DNA from: Flavobacteriales bacterium | GTDB taxonomy: Bacteria; Bacteroidota; Bacteroidia; Flavobacteriales; BACL11 | Assembly (NCBI GenBank): GCA_014239655.1 | Contig: JAAZYM010000003.1 | Location: 1 to 40,631 of the forward strand | Length of the DNA stretch: 40,631 nucleotides | Direction of reading: 5' to 3' | Part shown: piece by piece, positions 27,208 through 36,150 of the stretch | How positions within the stretch are numbered: position 1 is the stretch's first letter | Layout: the number at the start of each line of letters is the position of its first letter | Position numbers and translations under genes: made by a program | The notes under the pieces: model-generated | Told to the model about the DNA's origin: nothing | The model's database searches: none | The model's input: the letters and a program-made list of their open reading frames with translations, nothing else

Positions 27208-29334
27208 ATGATTAAAGAAGAAAAAGAAATAATTAAGTTAGAAGACGGAAGAGAAATAACTCTAACAACTGGTAAATTAGCTAAACAAGCTCATGGATCA
27301 GTAGAAGTAAGAATGGGAAAGACTCATCTATTAGCTACAGTAGTTTCAAGTAAAGAAGCAAGAGAAGGAGTGGATTTTCTACCACTTACAGTAGACTATA
27401 GAGAAAAATTTGCAGCCGATGGTAGATTTCCAGGAGGATTTCTAAAAAGAGAAGCTAGACCAACTGACCAAGAAATATTAGTTATGAGATTGGTTGATAG
27501 AATCTTAAGACCTATGTTCCCTAGCGATTATCATGCTGAAGTTCAAATAATGATTTCATTAAATTCCCATGATGAGAATGTAAAACCTGATGCATTAGCA
27601 GCATTAGCAGCTTCAACAGCTATTGCTATTTCTGATATTCCATTTAATGGTCCAATATCAGAAGTAAGAGTTGCAAGAATTGACAATAAATATGTTGTAA
27701 ATCCTTCATCTGAAGAATTATCCAACGCAGATATTGACTTAATGGTTGGTGCATCTATTGACAGTGTTGCCATGGTTGAAGGTGAAATGATGGAGGTTTC
27801 AGAAAATGAAATGATAGAAGCAATTAAAATAGCACATGATGCAATTAAAACTCAATGTCAAGCTCAGTTAAATCTTGCTAAAAAAATTAAAAAATCATCT
27901 CCTAAAAGAGAGTACTGTCATGAAACTCATAATGAAGATTTAAGGAAAAATATTATGGAAGCAACATATGACAAGGTTTATGATGTTGCAAAACAAGGTC
28001 TAGGTAAAGAAGAAAGATCTGCACAATTTAAAGCTGTAAAAGATGAATACATTGCTACTTTAACTGAAGAAGAAGCAGAGGAAAATTCTAATTTAATTGG
28101 AATATATTACCACGATGTAGAAAAAGAAGCTGTAAGAAACTTAGTGCTTAATGAAGGAATTAGACTAGATGGGAGAAAAACTGATGAAATTAGACCAATA
28201 TGGTGTGAAATTGATTATTTACCATCACCGCATGGATCAGCAGTTTTTACTAGAGGAGAAACTCAATCATTAACTACTGTTACGCTTGGCTCTAGTACAG
28301 ATGTTAATAGATTAGATGGGGTAACCTATCAAGGACATGAATCATTTTATTTACACTATAATTTTCCTCCTTTTTCAACTGGTGAAGCTAGAATGAGATT
28401 TAGTGTAAGCAGAAGAGAAATTGGACATGGAAATTTAGCTCAGAGGGCTCTCAAAAAAATGATTCCAGAAGACAATCCATATACTGTAAGAATAGTTTCA
28501 GATATTTTAGAATCAAATGGATCATCCTCAATGGCAACAGTATGTGCTGGAACATTAGCATTAATGGATGCTGGAATAAAGATTCAAAAACCTGTTTCTG
28601 GAATTGCAATGGGACTTATTACAGATTATAAAGATGCTAATAAATTTGCTGTACTATCAGATATATTAGGAGATGAAGATCACTTAGGTGATATGGATTT
28701 CAAAGTTACTGGAACTGCAGACGGAATTACTGCTTGTCAAATGGATATTAAAGTTCAAGGCCTATCATACGATATTCTTGAGCAGGCTTTAAATCAAGCA
28801 AGAGATGGTAGATTACATATTCTAGAAAAATTAACAGATGTTATTGATGAACCAAGAGTACAACTTAAAGCACAAACTCCTAAAATTATTAAATTAGAAG
28901 TGCCAAAATCTACAATAGGTGGTATAATTGGACCTGGAGGTAAAATAATCCAAGAAATGCAAGCAACAACTGAAACAGTAATTTCTATTGAAGAGATTGA
29001 TGACAAAGGTGTAGTTGAAATTTTAGGCACAGATCAAGAAAAAATTGATTTAGCAATCGAAAAAATAAGATCAATTGCTTTTATACCAGAAAAAGGCAAA
29101 ACTTACAAAGGAAAAGTCAAATCTATTATGCCTTATGGAGCATTTATTGGAATATCATCAAATACTGATGGATTACTTCATGTTTCAGAAATAGCCTGGG
29201 AAAGAGTAGAAAATGTCGAAGATGTCTTAAAAGAAGGTCAAGAAATTGAAGTTAAATTAATTGATATTGATGAAAGAAGTGGAAAATTAAAACTTTCTAG
29301 AAAAGTTCTTCTTCCTAGACCAGAAAAGAAATAA
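27208..29334 (+). CDS. pnp: Polyribonucleotide nucleotidyltransferase (PNPase)
   Basis: Phosphorolytic 3'-5' exoribonuclease of the RNA decay machinery, a trimer. The 708-residue protein contains RNase PH domain 1 (to about 220), a helical domain, RNase PH domain 2 with [33 protein letters not shown] and [15 protein letters not shown] (catalytic Asp residues), a KH domain with [12 protein letters not shown] (about 574) and an S1 domain from about 631. The ATG at 27208 is chosen; a longer reading from the TTG at 27175 would start inside the upstream hairpin. The following gene is the primary sigma factor. Confidence 0.97.
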   Translation: MIKEEKEIIKLEDGREITLTTGKLAKQAHGSVEVRMGKTHLLATVVSSKEAREGVDFLPLTVDYREKFAADGRFPGGFLKREARPTDQEILVMRLVDRILRPMFPSDYHAEVQIMISLNSHDENVKPDALAALAASTAIAISDIPFNGPISEVRVARIDNKYVVNPSSEELSNADIDLMVGASIDSVAMVEGEMMEVSENEMIEAIKIAHDAIKTQCQAQLNLAKKIKKSSPKREYCHETHNEDLRKNIMEATYDKVYDVAKQGLGKEERSAQFKAVKDEYIATLTEEEAEENSNLIGIYYHDVEKEAVRNLVLNEGIRLDGRKTDEIRPIWCEIDYLPSPHGSAVFTRGETQSLTTVTLGSSTDVNRLDGVTYQGHESFYLHYNFPPFSTGEARMRFSVSRREIGHGNLAQRALKKMIPEDNPYTVRIVSDILESNGSSSMATVCAGTLALMDAGIKIQKPVSGIAMGLITDYKDANKFAVLSDILGDEDHLGDMDFKVTGTADGITACQMDIKVQGLSYDILEQALNQARDGRLHILEKLTDVIDEPRVQLKAQTPKIIKLEVPKSTIGGIIGPGGKIIQEMQATTETVISIEEIDDKGVVEILGTDQEKIDLAIEKIRSIAFIPEKGKTYKGKVKSIMPYGAFIGISSNTDGLLHVSEIAWERVENVEDVLKEGQEIEVKLIDIDERSGKLKLSRKVLLPRPEKK

Positions 29335-29369
29335 TTATAGTTTTTTTAATTTTTAATAAATAAAAAAAT

Positions 29370-30233
29370 ATGAGACAACTAAAAATTACAAAGCAAGTAA
29401 CTAATAGAGAAACAGCCTCATTGGACAAATACTTGCAAGAAATTGGAAGAGTAGATCTTATTACTGCTGAAGAAGAAGTGGAATTAGCACAAAAGATCAA
29501 AGCAGGAGATGAACAAGCTCTTGATAAAATGACAAAAGCCAATTTAAGATTTGTTGTCTCAGTTGCAAAACAATATCAAAATCAAGGATTAACACTGCCA
29601 GATTTAATTAATGAAGGAAATCTAGGGTTAATTAAAGCTGCTAAAAGATTTGATGAAACAAGAGGATTTAAATTTATCTCATATGCAGTATGGTGGATTA
29701 GACAATCTATACTACAAGCCCTTGCTGAACAATCTAGAATTGTAAGACTTCCATTAAATAAAATTGGCTCAATAAACAAAATCAATAAAGCATATGCTGA
29801 GCTTGAACAGAAATTCGAGAGACCTCCTACAGCCGAAGAAATAGCAGACCTAGTAGAACTATCATTAACAGAAGTAAAGCAATCACTAAAGAATACAGGA
29901 AGACATGTCTCTATGGATGCCCCTCTAATAGAAGGAGAAGATAGCAATCTCTATGATGTTATGGGGAGTGATGAAAGCCCAAGTCCTGATACTCAATTAA
30001 TGCTAGACTCACTTCGAGAAGAAATAAGAAGAGCTTTAGACACTTTAACTCCAAGAGAAGCTGATGTAGTATCGTCTTATTTTGGCTTAAATGCTGGTCA
30101 TGCAATGACTCTAGAAGAAATAGGTGAAAAGTTTGACCTTACTAGGGAAAGGGTGAGGCAAATAAAAGAAAAAGCTGTTAGAAGACTAAAGCATACAACA
30201 AGAAGTAAAATCTTAAAAACTTATTTAGGGTAA
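29370..30233 (+). CDS. rpoD: Primary sigma factor RpoD/SigA
   Basis: Housekeeping sigma-70 factor that directs RNA polymerase to TTG...TAnnTTTG promoters. The 287-residue protein starts at region 1.2 ([20 protein letters not shown]), lacking region 1.1. It has region 2 with [25 protein letters not shown] and the WWIRQSI stretch of 2.4, region 3 ([21 protein letters not shown]) and region 4 with the [22 protein letters not shown]. Size and sequence agree with the Bacteroidetes primary sigma. It is preceded by pnp and followed by rpe 7 bases away. Confidence 0.96.
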   Translation: MRQLKITKQVTNRETASLDKYLQEIGRVDLITAEEEVELAQKIKAGDEQALDKMTKANLRFVVSVAKQYQNQGLTLPDLINEGNLGLIKAAKRFDETRGFKFISYAVWWIRQSILQALAEQSRIVRLPLNKIGSINKINKAYAELEQKFERPPTAEEIADLVELSLTEVKQSLKNTGRHVSMDAPLIEGEDSNLYDVMGSDESPSPDTQLMLDSLREEIRRALDTLTPREADVVSSYFGLNAGHAMTLEEIGEKFDLTRERVRQIKEKAVRRLKHTTRSKILKTYLG

Positions 30234-30240
30234 ATTTAAT

Positions 30241-30891
30241 ATGAGCCATCTAATAGCTCCCTCAATGTTAGCCGCAGACTTTGGAAATCTTCAAAGAGAT
30301 TGCGAAATGGTTAACAATAGTGATGCTGATTGGTTCCATATTGATGTAATGGACGGTCATTTTGTTCCAAACATATCATATGGGATGCCTGTAATTAAAG
30401 CCATCAAACAACATGCAACAAAACCATTAGATGTACATCTAATGATTGAAAAACCTGAAAGATATATTGAAGAGTTTGCCAATGTTGGTGCAGATATAAT
30501 TACGGTACATTATGAATCTACAGTTCATCTTGACAGGACTTTAGCTCAAATTAATGATGCAGGATGTAAAGCAGGTGTAGTACTAAATCTTACAACTCCT
30601 GTCAGTGTATTAGAAGATGTTTTATCAAAGTGTTATATGGTATTAATAATGTCAATCAATCCTGGATTTGGCGGTCAAAAACTTGAAGACATTACATATG
30701 ATAAGGTAAAAAAACTAAGAAAAATGATTAGTGAAAAAGACTTAGGTACCCATATCGAAATAGATGGTGGGGTTAATATTAATAACGCAAAAAAATTAAT
30801 TGATGCTGGAGCTAATGTTTTAGTAGCAGGAAGCTTTATATTTAAGTCAGAAAACCCTACACAAACTATCAAAGATTTAAAATCTATTTAA
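30241..30891 (+). CDS. rpe: Ribulose-phosphate 3-epimerase
   Basis: Interconverts ribulose-5-phosphate and xylulose-5-phosphate in the pentose phosphate pathway. The 216-residue TIM barrel has SMLAADFGNL, FHIDVMDGHFVPNISYG (metal His33, Asp35), DVHLMIEKPERYI, MSINPGFGGQKL and EIDGGVNINNAK with the second catalytic Asp, then AGSFIFKS. All metal ligands are present. It is 7 bases behind rpoD. Its stop overlaps that of the opposing dehydrogenase by TTAA (30888-30891). Confidence 0.97.
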   Translation: MSHLIAPSMLAADFGNLQRDCEMVNNSDADWFHIDVMDGHFVPNISYGMPVIKAIKQHATKPLDVHLMIEKPERYIEEFANVGADIITVHYESTVHLDRTLAQINDAGCKAGVVLNLTTPVSVLEDVLSKCYMVLIMSINPGFGGQKLEDITYDKVKKLRKMISEKDLGTHIEIDGGVNINNAKKLIDAGANVLVAGSFIFKSENPTQTIKDLKSI

Positions 30892-32081
30892 GAAGACACA
30901 AACTCTCTTAAATATTCATAATTCTCAGTCAAATCACCATTTTTACAGATTGTAGCTCCTTCGATAATATCACTATTACTAGAGATTATAGGAATTATCG
31001 ACTTAATAAGATTATCTCCAAAATCTTTAGAAGAATCCTTAGGTAATTCACAAGGCAGATTATCTACAGCCATAACGGCTATAATATCTTTATTTAAAAA
31101 ATTGTCTTCAGATTCAGTTAATGGGTTATAACCATAGATAGGAGAATTAATCTTAGAAGGTCTAATAGTTGTAGCAATTGGACCATCAATATCACAAGAA
31201 ACATCAGCTACAACTGAAATATTAAAATCAGGTGACTTAACATCATCTCTAGTAAATAAGTATGGAGCACCTGAAGCATAATAGTGTCCTGCAATATAAA
31301 CATCAGTATGTTTAGCATATTTCATAAAAGAAGACTTATAATCTGAAGGATTACTAATAAAATCATTAAACTCAGATGGATTACTATCTTTTCTTTCGTT
31401 ATAATCCATAACATCAATATTTAGAAAAACTGGATAATCAAATTTTAAATTTAAATAATCATTAATTCCAACTTCTTTAACACCTAAAAGATTAATAGTT
31501 TCTAAAATTCCAGAACCTACCCTTCCCTTGCCAGAAACTAAAAATCTCTCATTAGTTAGTTTAATATTTTTTAACTCCCCCTCCATCTCTTTACGATCAA
31601 TACACTTATAAGCAGGTTTTAGGCTGTATAATTGCTTTTTAAGGCCATAGGTTAATAATCCATTATAAGCACCTATAATACCAGCATACCTTCCAAAACC
31701 CAGTATTCTATTTCCGTTATCATACTTTAACACCTCATAATCAATCATTCTAATATTTAGATTGATCATTTCTCTAAGCAACTCTCTATTATATTCTTGT
31801 TCTTTAATTGTATGAGAAAAAAATAAATACGTTTTATTAGGGATTAATTTTTCTTTTGGAACCTCTTTGATACCAAGTAAAATATCACACTCTCTAAGAT
31901 CTTCAACAACAGGAATCCCTAATTCAGCATACTCATTATCTCTAAAGCATCGAACATCACTCGTTTGAACAAAAATTTCTAACTCAGGAAAATCTTTACA
32001 AATTCTTTTACATTGTGTAGGAGAAAATACTACTCTTCTATCAGCAGGTTTTTTTTCTTCTCTAAGGATTCCTATTCTCAT
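30888..32081 (-). CDS. NAD(P)-dependent oxidoreductase, saccharopine/alanine dehydrogenase-like
   Basis: A 397-residue protein with the fold of alanine dehydrogenase and NAD saccharopine dehydrogenase. The start IGILREEKKPADRRVVFSP, the FFSHTIKEQEYNRELL segment and NRILGFGRYAGIIGAYNGLLTYGL are typical of the saccharopine-like branch found across Bacteroidetes. A nucleotide loop FLVSGKGRVGSG and VADVSCDIDGPI follow. The substrate is not evident; annotation as alanine dehydrogenase would be an over-call because the Ala-DH glycine motif GxGxxG is altered to GKGRVG. It stands alone, with a strong promoter at 32097-32126, divergent from tmRNA. Confidence 0.82.
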   Translation of the reverse strand: MRIGILREEKKPADRRVVFSPTQCKRICKDFPELEIFVQTSDVRCFRDNEYAELGIPVVEDLRECDILLGIKEVPKEKLIPNKTYLFFSHTIKEQEYNRELLREMINLNIRMIDYEVLKYDNGNRILGFGRYAGIIGAYNGLLTYGLKKQLYSLKPAYKCIDRKEMEGELKNIKLTNERFLVSGKGRVGSGILETINLLGVKEVGINDYLNLKFDYPVFLNIDVMDYNERKDSNPSEFNDFISNPSDYKSSFMKYAKHTDVYIAGHYYASGAPYLFTRDDVKSPDFNISVVADVSCDIDGPIATTIRPSKINSPIYGYNPLTESEDNFLNKDIIAVMAVDNLPCELPKDSSKDFGDNLIKSIIPIISSNSDIIEGATICKNGDLTENYEYLREFVSS

Positions 32082-32096
32082 AAATGAATTTTAACA

Positions 32097-32126
32097 CAAA
32101 AATAATCATTGATGCATCGAAAACAA
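32097..32126 (-). promoter_or_regulatory. Promoter of the saccharopine/alanine dehydrogenase-like gene
   Basis: Minus strand TTG (32126-32124), a 19-base spacer and TATTTTTG (32104-32097) fit the consensus. It lies 15 bases before the ATG at 32081. It is back-to-back with the tmRNA -7 box. Confidence 0.65.
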
Positions 32127-32136
32127 TTGAATTTAC

Positions 32137-32144
32137 TAATTTTG
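32137..32144 (+). promoter_or_regulatory. Promoter -7 element of ssrA
   Basis: TAATTTTG followed by C, 22 bases before the tmRNA 5' end at 32167, fits TAnnTTTGY. A -33 TTG is not seen at the ideal spacing. The short distance from the box to the mature 5' end leaves a leader of roughly 15-17 bases for RNase P to remove. Confidence 0.5.
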
Positions 32145-32166
32145 CATAAAATGTTCATTATTTCAT

Positions 32167-32533
32167 GGGGCTGACTGGATTTGACTGCAAGTTGAGTTGA
32201 TTAGTAAGCATGTCGAGCTTTGTATTTTGGCTCGTAAAAATTAAGATTCAATTTTTTAATTGGCGAAAATAATTACGCTTTAGCTGCCTAATTTATAAAT
32301 TAGAATAGCTTTTGTCTCTTTTAAAGGAACTCCTGAAACCTTTAATATTGAGGCATCATTAACATCAGGATAGTTTGTTTAATGCTTCAGTAAACAAATA
32401 AAAATTTAGAAGATAAGGATAAGAATTGGATGCTATTTACCAGACTTATTTCGAAAATCAATAGTAGATAAGCATGTAGAAAATTATTTAACACCTTGTT
32501 AGGACGTGGGTTCGAAACCCACCAGCTCCACCA
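32167..32533 (+). ncRNA. ssrA: Transfer-messenger RNA (tmRNA)
   Basis: About 367 nt. The 5' end GGGGCTG (32167-32173) pairs with CAGCTCC (32523-32529), followed by A and an encoded CCA (32531-32533). The T arm is GTGGG-TTCGAAA-CCCAC (32506-32522). The tag reading frame starts with the resume codon GGC at 32262 and ends with TAA at 32289-32291: GENNYALAA, so stalled chains get AGENNYALAA with the alanine from the RNA itself. Pseudoknots are expected on both sides of the tag but were not drawn. It rescues stalled ribosomes together with SmpB, which is not in the window. Confidence 0.97.
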
Positions 32534-32538
32534 AAAAG

Positions 32539-32564
32539 AAACCCACTCAATTGAGTGGGTTTTT
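32539..32564. terminator. Bidirectional terminator between ssrA and paaE
   Basis: A perfect 24-base palindrome, AAACCCACTCAA (32539-32550) facing TTGAGTGGGTTT (32551-32562), 5 bases after the tmRNA 3' end and ending one base before the paaE stop codon. T runs follow the stem on the plus strand (TTTT) and a CTTTTTGG stretch on the minus strand, so it can end transcription from both sides. Confidence 0.88.
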
Positions 32565-33624
32565 ACATCTCATCATAATCAACATATATGTCTTCTGATG
32601 TTGGATGAGCTTGACATGTTAAAACAAAACCTTCTTCAACATCATCTTCAGATAAGGAATAGTTCATATCCATTGAAGCAGTTCCTTTAATTATTTTGGC
32701 TTTACAAACCGAACAAACCCCGCCTTTACAAGAAAATGGAACATCAGCCCCAGCTTCTATAGCAGCATCTAGGATAGCAGGGCCATTACTAGATAATTCA
32801 AAATTAAAATCATCTCCATCAATACATACAGTTACATTTGAATTAACTTCAATATTTTCAGCTCTGTTATTTTCATGTTTAGCAGAATCTGGTGAAGAAA
32901 AAAGCTCAAAATTTATCTTATTATTTTCAATTGAATTTAAATCAAGAAATTTTTTTACGTTTTTTATCATATTTCCAGGCCCACAAATAAAATAGGAATC
33001 TGAATTCATCAAATCTGGATTATTATCAAATAAAGCTTTTAGTGAATACTCGTCAATTCTTCCATTTATAGTACCATCTATCTTTTCTTGAGAGTATGCG
33101 TTAAAAATTAAAAATCTATCATTAAAATCATTTTTAAAAGAATTAATTTCATCTGAATACATAACAGATGAGAAAGATTTATTTCCATAAATTAAAGTAA
33201 AACTACTTAACGGCTCATTCTTAAGTACATTTTTTATCATAGATAAGACAGGAGTTATTCCACTACCTGAACATATACCTACATAATGTTTATTATTAGT
33301 TTTATCAATTTCTAGAAAAAATTCACCAGCAGGAGGCATAACATTTAAGACATCTCCTTCTTTTAATTTACTATTTAGAAAAGTAGACATTAATCCATTA
33401 GGAACTAATTTTACCCCAATTTCTATACCAGCCTCTGGTAATGAAGATATCGAATATGAACGCCGAACATTAGAACTATCTATTTCTTGCTCTATTGTAA
33501 TATATTGACCAGATCTAAAATTAAATAGATTAGCATCAACAGATGAAAGATTAAACTTTATACAAACTGAATCATCAGTTAGTCTATCAATAGCCTTAAC
33601 AGATATAGGAAAAAAATTACTCAT
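32563..33624 (-). CDS. paaE: Phenylacetyl-CoA epoxidase reductase subunit PaaE
   Basis: Electron donor of the PaaABCE epoxidase, carrying electrons from NADPH via FAD and a [2Fe-2S] centre. The 353-residue protein has a ferredoxin-reductase domain with RSYSISSLPE (FAD), the NADP loop VGICSGSGITPVLSMIKNVL and SYFICGPGNMI. A plant-type ferredoxin domain follows with Cys spaced CKGGVCSVC, about residues 295-337, with LTCQAHP as the last ligand. It is transcribed divergently from paaA instead of within the paaABCD run, where it sits in E. coli. Confidence 0.95.
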   Translation of the reverse strand: MSNFFPISVKAIDRLTDDSVCIKFNLSSVDANLFNFRSGQYITIEQEIDSSNVRRSYSISSLPEAGIEIGVKLVPNGLMSTFLNSKLKEGDVLNVMPPAGEFFLEIDKTNNKHYVGICSGSGITPVLSMIKNVLKNEPLSSFTLIYGNKSFSSVMYSDEINSFKNDFNDRFLIFNAYSQEKIDGTINGRIDEYSLKALFDNNPDLMNSDSYFICGPGNMIKNVKKFLDLNSIENNKINFELFSSPDSAKHENNRAENIEVNSNVTVCIDGDDFNFELSSNGPAILDAAIEAGADVPFSCKGGVCSVCKAKIIKGTASMDMNYSLSEDDVEEGFVLTCQAHPTSEDIYVDYDEM

Positions 33625-33635
33625 TTATTTTTGTG

Positions 33636-33643
33636 CAAAAATA
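33636..33643 (-). promoter_or_regulatory. Promoter -7 element for paaE
   Basis: Minus strand TATTTTTG followed by C fits TAnnTTTGY and lies 12 bases before the ATG at 33624. No TTG is found at the ideal -33 spacing, so this is a weak call. Confidence 0.4.
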
Positions 33644-33666
33644 TAATTAATTGTAATAAAATTAAA

Positions 33667-33696
33667 TTGTAAAATAATATAAATTCAATAACTTTG
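33667..33696 (+). promoter_or_regulatory. Promoter of the paaA operon
   Basis: TTG (33667-33669), a 19-base spacer and TAACTTTG (33689-33696) are a full match to the Bacteroidetes promoter. The paaA ATG is 22 bases downstream. The box also shows that the in-frame TTG at 33694 is part of the promoter and not the start codon. Confidence 0.75.
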
Positions 33697-33703
33697 AAAA
33701 GTT
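33690..33703. promoter_or_regulatory. Candidate operator overlapping the paaA promoter
   Basis: AACTTT-GA-AAAGTT is a perfect 6-bp inverted repeat with a 2-base centre. It covers most of the -7 element and extends to the likely transcription start, a position where a bound repressor would block initiation. No regulator gene is in the window. Binding is inferred from symmetry and place only. Confidence 0.35.
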
Positions 33704-33717
33704 TAAACCTAATATCC

Positions 33718-34629
33718 ATGAATGAAGAAGTTTTTCAAAAGAAAATAGATTCAGAACAAAAGATCGAACCTAAAGATTGGATGCCAGATGGTTACCGAAA
33801 ACATTTAATAAGACAAATCTCTCAACATGCTCATTCAGAAGTTATTGGGATGCAACCTGAAGGGAAATGGATTACTAGAGCTCCTTCATTAAGAGCAAAA
33901 ATGATCTTGTTAGCAAAAGTTCAAGATGAAGCTGGCCATGGATTATACCTTTATAGTGCATGTGAAACACTTGGAATAACTCGTGAAGAATTAAACGAAC
34001 AACTACATCAGGGGAAAGCCAAATATTCTAGTATCTTTAATTATCCTACCCTCACATGGGCAGATATGGGGGCAATAGGATGGTTAGTAGATGGTGCAGC
34101 TATAATAAATCAGGTGTCTCTTCAGAAAACTTCATATGGACCATATTCAAGAGGTATGATTAGAATCTGTAAAGAAGAAAGCTTCCATCAAAGACAAGGC
34201 TATGAAATTATGACCCAAATGACACAAGGAACTGCTGAACAAAAAGAAATGGCTCAAGATGCACTAAACAGGTTCTGGTGGCCATCAATAATGATGTTTG
34301 GACCTCATGATGCAGATTCCCCAAGAACTGGAAATGCTATGAAATGGAAAATCAAAAGAAAAACTAATGATGAACTTAGACAAAATTTTATTGACAAAAC
34401 AGTTGGTCAAGCAGATTTAATAGGCCTAAAAATTCCAGACCCTGATTTAAAATGGAATGAAGAACGCGGTTCATACGATTTTGGAGAAGTTGACTGGGAT
34501 GAATTTTGGAATGTAGTAAATGGTAATGGACCCTGTAATAAACAAAGACTAAATCATCACAGGAAAGCACATAAAGATGGTGAGTGGGTAAGAGATGCAA
34601 TAAAGGCATATGCTGAAAAACATAAATAA
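33718..34629 (+). CDS. paaA: 1,2-phenylacetyl-CoA epoxidase catalytic subunit PaaA
   Basis: Di-iron oxygenase subunit that inserts one oxygen atom into the phenylacetyl-CoA ring. The 303-residue protein carries the metal ligands in a four-helix bundle: Glu41 (HSEVIG), Glu71 and His74 ([13 protein letters not shown]), and Glu153/Glu154 with His157 ([13 protein letters not shown]). The Lys/Arg residues for CoA binding near [16 protein letters not shown] are also present. Start at MNEEVF (33718). It is the first gene of the paaABCDGHIJYZ run, behind a full-consensus promoter. Confidence 0.97.
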   Translation: MNEEVFQKKIDSEQKIEPKDWMPDGYRKHLIRQISQHAHSEVIGMQPEGKWITRAPSLRAKMILLAKVQDEAGHGLYLYSACETLGITREELNEQLHQGKAKYSSIFNYPTLTWADMGAIGWLVDGAAIINQVSLQKTSYGPYSRGMIRICKEESFHQRQGYEIMTQMTQGTAEQKEMAQDALNRFWWPSIMMFGPHDADSPRTGNAMKWKIKRKTNDELRQNFIDKTVGQADLIGLKIPDPDLKWNEERGSYDFGEVDWDEFWNVVNGNGPCNKQRLNHHRKAHKDGEWVRDAIKAYAEKHK

Positions 34630-34630
34630 A

Positions 34631-34915
34631 ATGAATAAACAAGCAACAATTTGGGAAGTATTTATACAAAGCAAAAATGGTCTAGCTCATAAACATGCTG
34701 GAAATGTACATGCAGAAGACAAAGAAATGGCACTTCAAAATGCAAGAGACCTCTATACAAGAAGAAATGAAGGTTCTTGTATCTGGGTAGTTAAATCTGA
34801 ACATATAGTTTCATCTGTACCTGAAGATGCTGAATCATTTTTTGACCCTGCTAATGATAAAGTCTATAGACACCCAACATTTTATAAAATGCCAGATGGT
34901 GCAAAACATATTTAA
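34631..34915 (+). CDS. paaB: Phenylacetyl-CoA epoxidase subunit PaaB
   Basis: Small subunit that bridges the PaaAC subcomplexes. The 94-residue protein reads TIWEVFIQSKNGLAHKHAGNVHAEDKEMALQNARDLYTRRNEG and ends VYRHPTFYKMPDGAKHI, as in other PaaB proteins. The start at 34631 gives the family length; an upstream ATG at 34610 lies inside paaA. One base separates it from paaA, and paaC follows with no gap. Confidence 0.96.
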   Translation: MNKQATIWEVFIQSKNGLAHKHAGNVHAEDKEMALQNARDLYTRRNEGSCIWVVKSEHIVSSVPEDAESFFDPANDKVYRHPTFYKMPDGAKHI

Positions 34916-35662
34916 ATGCAAGATTTAGAAAAATATATCTTGAGAATAGCAGACAGTACATTAATTATCTCTCATAGATTATCTGAATGGTGTTCTAAAG
35001 GACCAACATTAGAGGAGGATATTGCGCTTGCTAATATATCTTTAGATTTACTTGGCCGAGCAAATGCATTACTCGAGTATTCTGCAAAGATTAATGGCAA
35101 CAAAACTGCTAATGATCTTGCATTTAGAAGAGATGATAGAGAATTTTACAATTTTCAGCTATGCGAACAAGAAAACGGTCATTTTGGTGACACAATAATT
35201 AGACAATTTCTCTATGATTGTTTTTCATTACTATTCTTTCAGGAACTTTCAAAAAGCAAAGACGAAACTCTATCGGCGATATCAATAAAATCTTTAAAAG
35301 AAATAAAATATCATTTAAGGCATACACATAATTGGGTAATTAGACTAGGAGATGGAACAGAGACAAGCAACCAGAAAATTCAAGAATCATTAAACAAAAT
35401 ATGGAAATTCACTGGAGAATTTTTTGAAACAGATGATGTTGATAAAAAAATTATTGAAAATAAAATTGGTGTAGATAATAAAAAACTAAAAAAAGACTGG
35501 GATAGTTTAGTAGATAAAGTGCTAACTGAAGCAAAACTCAAAAAACCAGAAGACAAGGACATGATAACAGGAAGCAAAGAAGGAATTCACACTGGATTAT
35601 TAGAAAATATTTTAAGTGAAATGCAATGTTTACCAAGAGCATATCCTGATGCAAAATGGTAA
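34916..35662 (+). CDS. paaC: Phenylacetyl-CoA epoxidase structural subunit PaaC
   Basis: Partner of PaaA with the same ferritin-like fold but without a metal site; it shapes the catalytic core. The 248-residue protein has ILRIADSTLIISHRLSEWCSKGPTLEEDIALANISLDLLGRAN at the front, FRRDDREFYNFQLCEQENGHFGDTIIRQFLYD and KYHLRHTHNWVIRLGDGTETS, all family hallmarks. It ends LSEMQCLPRAYPDAKW. Its last 14 bases overlap the start of paaD. Confidence 0.96.
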   Translation: MQDLEKYILRIADSTLIISHRLSEWCSKGPTLEEDIALANISLDLLGRANALLEYSAKINGNKTANDLAFRRDDREFYNFQLCEQENGHFGDTIIRQFLYDCFSLLFFQELSKSKDETLSAISIKSLKEIKYHLRHTHNWVIRLGDGTETSNQKIQESLNKIWKFTGEFFETDDVDKKIIENKIGVDNKKLKKDWDSLVDKVLTEAKLKKPEDKDMITGSKEGIHTGLLENILSEMQCLPRAYPDAKW

Positions 35663-36101
35663 TTTAAATACGATTTGGGATATATTAGGAACTGTGCCAG
35701 ATCCTGAAATACCTGTCATCTCTGTTGTAGAACTTGGTGTTATTAGAAATGTTGAATTTATTGAAAATGAATATGTGATTTCTGTCACACCAACATATTC
35801 AGGTTGCCCCGCTGTAAAAACCTTTCAAGATGATATAAAAACCCAATTAAAGGCCAACAATATAAATAACTTTAAAATTAAAATTGTTTATAAACCTGCA
35901 TGGACTACTAATTGGATGACTAAAAAAACAAAGAAAAAACTAAAAGAATATGGAATTTCTCCTCCTGAAGATATAGCACAATGCCCCCAGTGTAATTCAA
36001 CTAATATTGAACTAATCAGTGAGTTTGGTGCAACAGCATGTAAATCATTGTACAAGTGTAGTGATTGTTTAGAACCATTTGAACATTTCAAATGTATTTA
36101 A
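35649..36101 (+). CDS. paaD: PaaD, phenylacetyl-CoA epoxidase maturation protein
   Basis: MIP18/SufT-like protein needed for active PaaABCE, probably for iron centre assembly. The 150-residue protein has the MIP18 domain IWDILGTVPDPEIPVISVVELGVIRNVE, VTPTYSGCPAVKTFQDDI and a C-terminal Cys-rich zinc-ribbon tail, CPQCNSTN...CSDC and CI. The start at 35649 (MQNGNLNTIW) overlaps paaC by 14 bases; an ATG at 35616 would add 11 residues and lies deeper inside paaC. It is followed by a 49-base gap and then paaG. Confidence 0.92.
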   Translation: MQNGNLNTIWDILGTVPDPEIPVISVVELGVIRNVEFIENEYVISVTPTYSGCPAVKTFQDDIKTQLKANNINNFKIKIVYKPAWTTNWMTKKTKKKLKEYGISPPEDIAQCPQCNSTNIELISEFGATACKSLYKCSDCLEPFEHFKCI

Positions 36102-36150
36102 AAGGAATCTCATGCTCATTTATTATTTTTACAAAGGATTTCTCTAAAAG

